A DNA stretch of 64,000 nucleotides from Syngnathus acus (Eukaryota; Chordata; Actinopteri; Syngnathiformes; Syngnathidae). The translations under genes and the position numbers were made by a program. Positions 46,401 through 55,489 of this stretch are shown piece by piece; position 1 is the stretch's first letter, and each line of letters opens with the position of its first letter. The notes beneath the pieces were generated by a model that had not been told where the DNA came from, ran no database searches, and worked only from the letters and a program-made list of their open reading frames with translations. Location of the stretch: positions 9,760,193-9,824,192 of the forward strand of contig NC_051088.1 of NCBI RefSeq assembly GCF_901709675.1, read 5' to 3'.

Positions 46401-49400
46401 CGCTGGAGCTGCAATTGACCCCAATGTTGATATTGCTCCGCTCAACTATGGACCAACTGCAGGAGAAGGACACAGCTGAGATCTTTGCAGAACCAGTTAA
46501 CATCAAGGAGGTCAGACTTTTTAAAATATCTTTCTATCATTCCCACAAACTAGAAGGCATACAAATATCCCAGATTTCTTGGTGAGATGAAGATATAAGA
46601 TTGATGGGGAACTATTAATTAATTGGTCAGGACACGTGTGCCAAGAATATTGCTGAGCTTGCTTATTTTGCCTTGCGTGTTCTCCCCAGGTACCAGACTA
46701 CATGGAGTTCATAAGTCATCCAATGGACTTTTCAACAATGCGCTCCAAGCTCGAAAATCATCTCTACCATTCTGTGGCTGACCTGGAGGTTGACTTCAAC
46801 CTTATGCTGTCCAACTGCCTCCTGTACAACAATAAGGACACCGTCTTTCACCGCGCCGCACTGCGTCTTCGGGACCTTGGGGGAGCCGTGTTGCGCCATT
46901 CCCAACGACAAGCTACCAACATGGGCCTGGAGCTGGAGACCGGCATGCACCTACCCCAGTCACCGCAGAAGCGAGAATTTTACAGCTGCACGTGGGAGGA
47001 TGGTATGTTACAGGAGGTCTTTTTTTTTTTTTTTGTTGTATAAAGCGGTCCCTCAAAGTTAACCACAATCCATTCTGTGACACTGGTCAGTATTGGCTCT
47101 GATTAAAAGGCCATGACGCACATGGGATTGGTACAAAGATAGCAAGTCGGGGGGAAACAAACTATCAACTTAAAACCTGAAATTACATGGGTCTTTATTT
47201 CAAACTGGCATGTTACTGAAACACGGCTACACTGGACAGAAGGAGGTTAAGAGTCTTAACTCTTAAATTAGTCCACTTGCGTCACAGGAACAGCCGGTGC
47301 TGAGTCACTCCTCACGTTTTCTCATTGAGAATTGTGTCTCCAAAAGAAAAGGCAAAAAGGCAAAACATATGTAATCATTTGATGCTGACTAACGTCACTC
47401 ATGGCGATATGTTTCGACTCCAAAGTAAACGTCTTAAATTCCACTTTAAGACATTCATCCTTTGAGGGACCCCCGTAGACAATCTAAACAACATGTCAAG
47501 GAGGCGCTTGCATGCTAGCGTGACTTTATTCTTGGGCCCAGTGGACTGTGTGCTGAACCCAGCCAACCGGCTCCACATGAGTGTGGACGAGCAGCTGAAG
47601 GAGTTACTGGACAAGCTGGACTTCGTCAGCTCCACGCGATGCAGCAGTGCCCGCACGCGAAGCATGCGCCTGCTCCGCCGCGAGATCAACAACATTCGCT
47701 TCCGGCAGGGTCCGCACCGCCACAGCCTTCACAACGGCCGTCTAAAAGAAGACAGCGATGAAGAGGCGGAGCCAGAGGATGAAGATAAGACAAATGACAT
47801 CAAGGCAGAAAATGGCCTTTCAACGTCAGACAAAGGTTAGTGATGAGAAGCCGGCGTGTAAGAGAACTATGCCAGCGCATGTGCTTCCCCCCCTTTTAAA
47901 TCCACTTTTGTTTTAATGAGACCAGTTGTGAACATGAGCTAACGGCAAATTGTCCTCAGGTAATTGAGCCAGGGTCTCCCCCACGCACCAACCCCAACCA
48001 CCCCACTGTCTCCAGTCTAGTAAGTAGGGGCCCACAGAGTCTCGTTAGCCATGGCTGCCTCACAACTCCTCTCTCCAAGTGCACTCTTGCACCTCTTCTC
48101 CACATCACTCTCATGGGCTCACCACCCTCCATTTGGCTACATACTGTACAGTCATGCCATATCAATCCCACGTCTGGTTCAGACGGGTCATACCATCGAG
48201 GAGGAGGGCGGGAGGAAAGTGATTACGTCGGTGGCACCATTTAAATCCAGCCCTGCTACCATGGTGCTGGTGTGCAGTTGTGAGAGCAATGTGAATTTTT
48301 CACTCGTCTTAAATCTTGTGAGTCTGTATGATGTTACATCCCCCAGAACAGTGGAACCTCGGGAAGGTCAAGCTCCAATGTGGTTATACGGTTTATAATT
48401 TGGGCATTTTTGTGAAATGACTCATGTAGCTTTAGCTCACACTTTGTTGGGTGGGTGGACGGACGGACGGACGGACGGACGAGGACAGTTTGACCCAGAG
48501 CAGATTATTTCCGATGGGAAAACTGGATACGAAATCTGAATATGTATTAAGTTGGTCAGCGCCCTGCAACTGTTTGTGTTTGACTTCAGAGGTTCCACTG
48601 AAGCGCAAGACTCTTTGTGATGTGGTTAGACAAGTAGAATTTTTGGATCACAGACAAGATGGCATTTTCCTGTGTGACGATGACACCACTGCATCACACG
48701 ACATACTCAATGGCCATTTCATGTAACGACATTCAAAGCAAAAGTGAATTTCATGTTTCCTGCCCTCTTCCAGACGACCTCAAGTCCACGTCGCCCCCAA
48801 CACTGGAACCCACCGGGCCGGCACCTCCTCCACGACTGGGCGACACGCCACTGGAGCCTCCCACATTGCGGCCAATCACAAAGGAGCCCTTGCTCTCCAG
48901 CTGGGCCAGCAAACGCCGAAAGCTTGTTGGCATCCTCACAGACAACGACACGGAACTCATCGATTGCACTAAAGCCCAGGAGATGTCGCCGCCGCCGCCA
49001 AGTTTGCACAGCAAGGGGCGGGTAATGGCCAACGGCCTCACCGACCTCAGCACCCCCACACGGCCACTCGCCGTGGGCGTTGGACGACGGACCTCTGTGT
49101 TATTCAAGAAGGCAAAAAATGGTGCTAAGCTGTTCAGAGACAATGCTTTGCCTAATGGGAAGGGATCGCAAGACGACAGCACAAGCACCTCACCCTCCGC
49201 ACCCAACACCCCCTCTACTACGCCTTTATCCACCCCTACCAAAACCCCTCAGAAAGCCATAGGACCCCCGTGCCTTGACGACCCATGGACCCCCAGTAGA
49301 GACAAGAACTCAGATGAAGAGCTGGACAAAATGCTGAATGAAAGCCTTGAATGTGGTAAGAAACGCCACCTTTTGTCTTTTTTTTCTAATATGATACAAC

Positions 49401-52121
49401 AGCTAAATTATGGAAAGTACATTTCTAGCCAGTTCATGTGAGAAAGGTGCTGACAATATGTTGTATTTAGTCCCCCCCCACTACACACTTAAGAGATGGG
49501 CCAAATCACTATCACATTCTGTTGTGCAGTGAACATCATAAAGAACTTTGACCTTTATTTTATTGTACCTATACTTGTCAATTGCAGCAGGATCTAACCA
49601 CTGCAGGTTCAGATGAGCCACAGATGAATGTATTAACTCTTAAGATTGTAATCAGGATCCAGATCAGTGTGTGTTTGTCTCTCTGTGTGTTTCTGTGCTT
49701 TTAAATATATCCAAATTAGGCAAAAACATTTGTAAAGGTTTGGGAGATAAATTACTACTTCTGTATTTCAGGATCCTAAACATTTTCCTACAAATACAGT
49801 GGAGCTTTAATGTTGGTATCTGAGGATTGCGTTGTCAGATTTGTCCAGATTTTGGTCGTTGTTTTACACAAAAAAGTACTGCGTTAAAGAACAACACAGT
49901 TTCCGATCAGAATTTACAAAGAAACATTAGTGGTTTGTGCACTGTTGTCAGTTCACTGACAGCCTTGGCATAGCCATGGAAGGCTCAGTTGTGCTTCTCT
50001 GTGCGAGGCGTAAACATCATTGACTGTGTCATTTTTTTTAAAAGTCTAACTTAGCTTCCAGTACCTATGGCCCCAAAGAAAAGAAACTGCTAGTAGCATT
50101 ACTGTTATTAGCATACATATTCCTGTAAAAATCTATTTTCTCAACACCCTCGGGGTCTTTCCCGACCCTTACCATAGGTGCACACAAACAGAGAAGTAAA
50201 AAAGAAAGACTTCAACCTTAAAGGACGCAACAGAAGCCACGGAAGCAGTTCCTCAGCAGAAGCTCGTGATGGGTATTTTGCAGACCCGAGGCAAGCCCGA
50301 GCATGGAGTGTGTGCCCGGCTTCCACCTTCAGCCAGAGATCACCGGTTCGCAAAGCTTCATGCTTTAATGTCTCCCTGGAAAACCCCTTTCCATCAGCTA
50401 TTTTGATGTGTCCCCTTTCAATCATGTGACTAAACAGCCTTGTTCATCATGGCTGCAGCCAGCCCAAAATGGCTGCCCCATCCCAAAATGCATTGTTGTA
50501 TTGTGGAATGTGGTAGCCATTTTGGACTGGTTGTGCTCATGGTGAAGGGAAACCGTAGTGTACAGTATGCGAAAAGCCGTTCCACTGGCAATGTCATAAG
50601 AGCACACGCGCCGTGAATGTGAGTTGGCCACGTCTCTGTCTACTTCCATTGACATTTCTCTCCTTTGCTTTCAGGACTGACCAATGGTTTTGACAAGCAC
50701 CAAGACGGCGAGTGTGATTCTGAATACAGTCCCTGTCCAGTCCTGCACAGAGAAATGTAAAAACATTGTGTGTCCTTAGTGTTGTCTGCTTGTTAGACAT
50801 AATTGACTCAAAGGACGCATTGTTTTATAGCGCCTCGCCGCCTAAACGGAGCCTCGGGAAACCTGCACTTTCCAAAGTTCCCTTCTTTGAGATGGTCAAC
50901 GGCGATAGCAATTACACTGGTGTGTGTCGATTTCCTTTTCTCTCATCTTTTCCATTGCACAATAAATGTATGCCCTTTATTGTTAACCGTAGGTAATGGC
51001 AGCCAAACATCTGAGGATGAAACCGAGCTGGAGCCTCTGGACCTGGTTTGGGCCAAGTGTCGAGGATATCCGTCCTATCCTGCCCTGGTAATACAGAATC
51101 TAATCAAATATTCCTTGAGCATCACCTCAACTCTGTGGTAGCATCATCAGTCTGGCTGACTGCAAGTTTGTTCCAGATCATTAACCCGGAGATGCCGAAA
51201 GAGGGCCTGTTACTCAATGGCGTGCCCATCCCAGTCCCACCCAAAGAAGTCCTCCAACTGGGGGAGCAGAGGCAGGAGGAGAGCAACCAGAGGCTCTACC
51301 TGGTGCTGTTTTTCGACAATAAGCGAACATGGTGAGAAGCGCATGCTGGTCTTCATTAAATTGTGCGCAAATACATGCAAGAGTCCTCAGTATGGAGGAA
51401 TGGGATCCTTCTTTCTAGCAGCTAGTGTAACATTCAAGATCGTGTCAAGTTAGAAGTGTCCAAACCCTCCAGATAATCTAAATAGAAAACCATTTTGATG
51501 GGAAAATCGTTTTTCGGTCTAAAAGATGCGAGTCCATCAAATTGTTCCACTCTGAGATATATTTTTAATTTGCTCATGCCTAATGTGTATGTACATTTAA
51601 AGACAGAAGAGAACGACTGACAACGTCAAGACAGTCTTGTGTTCTTATCTTAAGAGAGTGTCCACGGCATCAGTGGAATTTATTTGTTCAAAGGTGTCAG
51701 ACAGGAAAAGGTCACAGAAGTTGTCTGTGCGTTTGAATGGTTGTGTGACCTTCGATTGGTTGCTCTACCCAAGTGTATACATTTCATGAAGCTGTGCACC
51801 TGACACACTTGTTGATGTGAGAATGTGTGCAGCCCCAAAAAGAAAGCGCAGCACACTCCTTTTCTAGTTGTTGTGCCTTTGACCACCAGATAGCGCTGTG
51901 TTCTTTTCTTCTCACGCATCTGTCCTTGTACTTGCAGGCAGTGGCTCACGCGCGACAAGGTGACCCCCTTGGGGACGGACAACACTGCGGACAAGCTGCG
52001 TATCATGGAGGGCCGCAAGCCCAGCCTCCGCAAGTCGGTGCAGGTGGCGTATGACCGCGCCATGATCCACCAGAGCAGAGTGAGCCACAGCCAAGGTTTT
52101 GTCACATCCAACTTCCTGTAG
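43421..52121 (+). CDS. brpf3: Bromodomain and PHD finger-containing protein 3 (12 coding exons)
   Basis: Complete 1246-aa scaffold of MOZ/MORF/HBO1 histone acetyltransferase complexes (human BRPF3 is about 1205 aa). Coding exons: 43421-44946, 45287-45443, 45599-45733, 46382-46510, 46690-47002, 47542-47835, 48774-49355, 50675-50756, 50831-50919, 50993-51087, 51177-51331, 51938-52121. All are GT-AG and phase-compatible. Visible features are the basic start MRKPRRK and the EPL1-like region; a PHD-zinc knuckle-PHD (PZP) module from C258 ([37 protein letters not shown]) to about 430; the bromodomain at about 607-725 with acetyl-lysine Asn N696 in NCLLYNN; a Pro/Ser-rich linker with [16 protein letters not shown]; and a PWWP domain from about 1103 ([30 protein letters not shown]). 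The C-terminus FVTSNFL and YDRAMIH match BRPF3 rather than BRPF1 or BRD1. Confidence 0.97.
45211..45281. repeat. 35-bp tandem duplication before brpf3 coding exon 2
   Basis: GAATTTGTAACTATCAACTT at 45,211 recurs as GAATTTATAACTATCAACTT at 45,246, continuing through AATCTCTTGATT in both. The second copy runs into the acceptor GTGTCCAG of the next exon, so the duplication lies in the branch-point region of the intron. Only one substitution is visible, which suggests a recent event. Confidence 0.9.
45466..45479. repeat. Poly-C run just after a brpf3 donor
   Basis: Fourteen C residues begin about 22 bases downstream of the donor at 45,444. The complement is a G run, which can affect donor recognition; effect unknown. 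Confidence 0.85.
50194..50265 (+). CDS. brpf3: Candidate in-frame cassette exon of brpf3
   Basis: Between the coding exons ending at 49,355 and starting at 50,675 there is a 72-nt open segment bounded by ACAGAG (acceptor side) and GTGATG (donor side). It keeps phase 1 on both sides and would add a basic, Ser-rich insert ([15 protein letters not shown], then SSSSAEA). BRPF family members have an Arg/Ser-rich stretch at this place before the TNGF motif. Direct joining of the flanking exons is also in frame, so this would be optional. Both splice sites are weak. The support is position, phase and composition only. Confidence 0.3.
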
Positions 52122-52385
52122 CGCTCGGTGGCCTCTGCCAACATGAAGCCGGCCGGGAAGCCCCTCTTCGCCCTCCTCTTCGCCCTCCTCTGCGCCCTAC
52201 TGAGTCTTGTGTCCGCTTGTATTGTACGTCAGGCAAATCAATTGTGGCGTGTTTGTGTGCGACAATGAACTTTTAACAATATTTATTTTAAGTGCAGAGG
52301 ACCTATGAATGGATCACTGCCATCTTTTATACAATAGCTAGCTTTTTACATACACTTTAATCTTTTACGAAATACACTTGTACAG

Positions 52386-52645
52386 ATTAAAGGTACACTT
52401 AGTGTGCCTTATGTTTTTAAGATGGAGACTTGGTCATTTTGTGTTGCTCTTTTCAATCAAGCCACGAGAGGAACATGAGGCTGTTTATATTTGTGGAGAA
52501 TTCATTCCTGACTTGCTGGCTGCATTGTGTGTGTGCGCGCGTGTGTCATTGAACACAATGAATAAGCCAATGTTTTTAATTATAAATTCTCTTCTTTTGA
52601 TACAAGAGAAATAATTTATTTATGGAAGACAACTATAGAAATAAA
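52386..52645 (+). promoter_or_regulatory. brpf3 polyadenylation signals
   Basis: An ATTAAA at 52,386 and a canonical AATAAA at 52,640 lie about 265 and 520 bp after the stop. Either could end the transcript. The intervening sequence has a short GT-rich patch near 52,530. A convergent minus-strand gene ends about 2.8 kb further on. Confidence 0.5.
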
Positions 52646-53721
52646 ATTATATTGGTAGAACAAGAATTATATTTTAAGAAAATGTAAGGTTTTAAGAAAA
52701 ACATTTTAACAGGTAAACTGCTGACGTTGGGCAGCAACCCAACACTTTTCAGGAGACCCTCAAATCAACATTGTTCACCCAACATTGCATCATCAAGGAT
52801 AGCAAGCCATTTTCGAAACCTTGGACTGGTCAATATTTGGTGAACCCACACCTGTGGACTGACCCATAGATTTGTAAAAAATAGATATGGATTTTACCAA
52901 ATTGTGAGGTTTTAACCAGCAATATGCACATTTGGGTTGTTGCTCCCAACAAGACACACCCATCCCAACATAAATATTATTTTTATGAATATGGGATATA
53001 AAAATTGACACCTTCATAAGCTTGTGCATATTTTCTCTTCCCACCAAATACTTTGTTTTAATCCATATTTCATCTGAGGAAAGAAATGCGCCATTAAAAG
53101 CTTTTGGAAAATCTAATGTGGGTTATCTTTTTGAATGATGCAAGTTTGGAAATTGTGTGAAAATGCAAAGTTTCAAAGAAAATTGAATTGAGTTGTGTGT
53201 GCCCAATCTTCAATGGGAAGTGATTTTGGTAGACGGCGTGGGTATCTCAGCTGTGACCTTGTAAAAAAAATAATAATAGCTGACTGCCGACTGGTCCCAC
53301 CTTTTTAATTAATAGGCCATCAACTATAATGCATTCTTTTTATTCATTTTTATTATTTGTAATTAATTTATTATATAACTATAAAATGTGCAATTTCTAT
53401 ATGAATTGCGTGAATGCTGAAATGCAAAAATTTGAACGCAAGTGTAATGATGTGTGAGAATTAAATTCACTGAATTTTAAAAATGAATACAAGAACCCAT
53501 CATTTACTTCATTTCAATGAATAGTATGGGATGAAAAAGAAACTGGAGAGGAGAAAGGCCTGAGAAAGGACTCAAACCAGCGCCTCCAAAGCACAAGTGA
53601 TCTGCGTTACCCATTTCACCACAAAAACCATGAAAAGCAGAAACCATGTGATGTCACAGATTAACCAGCCAATCAGAAAGGGGGGGTGAGGGCGGGTGTG
53701 GCACTTTTCACTTAAACCAGG

Positions 53722-54555
53722 GGTTTCGACCTCCAGTCCTCGAGGGGCCGCGTTCCAATATGTTTTCCAAGTTACCCTCGTTAAACACACCTGCGTGAAA
53801 AGTTTTAGCTCCTTTCACGTTCTGCAGGAGCTAAAACTTTTCACGCAGGTGCACTTAACGAGGGAATCACACGGACACTCCATTAGGTACACCGCCATTT
53901 TCAAGTGTATCTAATAACAGGCCACTTTATTAGGGAAATATCATGGTCAAAGGTCACAGGTGTCAAGCTCTAGTCCTCGGGGCCGCGTTCCAATATGTTT
54001 TCCAAGTTACCCTCGTTAAACACACCTGCGTGAAAAGATTTTGGTCATTTTCACGTTCTGCAGGAGCTAAAACTTTTCACGCAGGTGCATTTAACGAGGG
54101 AATCACACGGACACTCCATTAGGTACACCGCCATTTTCAAGTGTACCTAATAACAGGCCATTTTATTAGGGAAATATCATGGTCAAAGGTCACAGGTGTC
54201 AAGCTCTAGTCCTCGGGGCCGCGTTCCAATATGTTTTCCAAGTTACCCTCGTTAAACACACCTGCGTGAAAAGATTTGGTTCATTTTCACGTTCTGCAGA
54301 GCTAAAACTTTTCACGCAGGTGCACTTAACGAGGGAATCACACGGACACTCCATTAGGTACACTGCCATTTTCAAGTGTACCTAATAACAGGCCACTTTA
54401 TTAGGGAAATATTTTGGTCAAAGGTCACAGGTGTCAAGCTCTAGTCCTCGGGGCCGCATTCCAACATGTTTTCCAAGATTCCCTTGTTAAACACACCTGT
54501 GTGAAAAGATTTTGTTCATTTTCACGTTCTGCAGGAGCTAAAACTTTTCACGCCC
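53722..54555. repeat. Four tandem 235-bp units, first with a long fold-back
   Basis: The landmark CGTTCCAATATG recurs at 53,751, 53,986 and 54,222, and as CATTCCAACATG at 54,457, so the period is 235-236 bp. In unit 1 the arm 53,776-53,813 (CCTCGTTAAACACACCTGCG...) is nearly the exact reverse complement of 53,827-53,864, with a loop of about 14 bases, so a strong hairpin can form. In units 2-4 the left arm has diverged (GATTTTGGTCATTTT-type), which weakens the hairpin. The fourth unit is truncated near 54,555. Confidence 0.9.
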
Positions 54556-54742
54556 CGCACCCTACACTATTGGATTTCACCTCGCCCCCTAGGTAGTGGG
54601 CGTGATCCCTTGGTTTGCTCCGCCAACTTCGGGGTGGGGCCACCTTATGTATTTACACATAAATACTTGCATTCGTTTGCATATGCGTACACATACAAAG
54701 CGAGGTCCCAATTATAAAAGCACATTGAGATGTAAGCTCACA

Positions 54743-54808
54743 CCTGGCATCGAACCAAGGTCTTTCCATGCAAGAGCCCGTGTCACTAACCAGTCAGCTA
54801 TTTCGACC
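54743..54808 (-). repeat. tRNA-like segment (SINE-type head or tRNA pseudogene)
   Basis: On the minus strand a B-box GGTTCGATGCC (54,756-54,746) is preceded by an A-box-like TAGCTGACTGGTTAGTGACA and a loop containing TTGCATGG. The layout and spacing are those of a tRNA, but the stems look imperfect. It is more likely a tRNA-derived repeat than a working tRNA gene. A similar B-box, GGTTTGAGTCC, occurs on the minus strand at 53,579-53,569, just outside the element. Confidence 0.5.
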
Positions 54809-54929
54809 TGTTAGTTCCTGGCCGTCTACACTCTTTTGTACTAGCGATGTGCATTCCAGTTAAGCGACCTGAATCTTTAGAATCGGTTCACTCAAAAGAC
54901 TGGGGACTGGAGTTCGACACCCCTGGGTT

Positions 54930-55140
54930 AAGGTTTCGATGTACCGTTCCAAACTAGGGTTAGGGTTTCAAACTAGGATTTGGGTTTCAAACTAGGATTA
55001 GAGATTCAAACTAGGGTTAGGGTTTCAAACTAGGGTTAGGGTTTCAATGTATGGTTCCAAACTAGGGTTAGGGTTTCAAGTTAGGGTTAGGGTTTTAAAC
55101 TCGGGTTAGGGTTTTGATGTACGGTTTCAAACTAGGGTGA
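54930..55140. repeat. Minisatellite with TTAGGG motifs
   Basis: About ten units of the form 'CTAGGGTTAGGGTTTCAAA' (19-20 bp, some interrupted by GATGTACGGTTC-type spacers) are arranged head to tail. Each unit contains one or two copies of the vertebrate telomere hexamer. The array directly follows the TIR element and may have grown by slippage from a telomere-like seed. Confidence 0.9.
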
Positions 55141-55489
55141 CTCAAGTAACCATAACTAAATGACATAAATGAATAAAATAAATAAAAATAAATATATTTC
55201 ATCAGCTAACCAAAGTTTTAGAGGGGAGAAATTGCTAAATTAATGCAACCCACATAACTCTTGACAATGTAAACTCATTGTGGTCCAGATTAAAAATTGA
55301 AGTGGGCCGTATGTAGCCAACCTACCATATTTTTCCCACCCGTCCTTATGAGGAATCTGTCAAAAAAATGGAATGGACTAGAAGAGCTGCATAAGCCAAC
55401 ACAAGCAGTTTTTGTGCCGGTCAAAAAATGCCTGGGATGGAGAACATGTGACTCAAAAAGACCTTGCACTCCATCCCTTATTATTATTA

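Larger units (their letters stand above)
53718..54925. mobile_element. TIR-bounded nonautonomous element (hAT-like ends)
   Basis: The left end CAGGGGTTTCGACCTCCAGT and the inverted right end CAGGGGTGTCGAACTCCAGT agree at 21 of the first 24 positions, and CAGGGGTGTCAAA-type ends are typical of hAT elements. The flanking octamers (ACTTAAAC and GGTTAAGG) do not match as an 8-bp target duplication, so the duplication has decayed or the boundaries are composite. Inside are four tandem units of about 235 bp, a tRNA-like segment and a piece shared with the MITE at 57.2-57.5 kb. No transposase is present. Confidence 0.65.

Noticed and set aside
53722-54555. CRISPR-like array
   Set aside because: The units are 235 bp and the organism is a vertebrate. 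There is no short repeat-spacer pattern.
54743-54808. Functional tRNA gene
   Set aside because: The B-box is good, but the stems appear imperfect and it lies inside a repeat element, so a tRNA-derived repeat is more likely.
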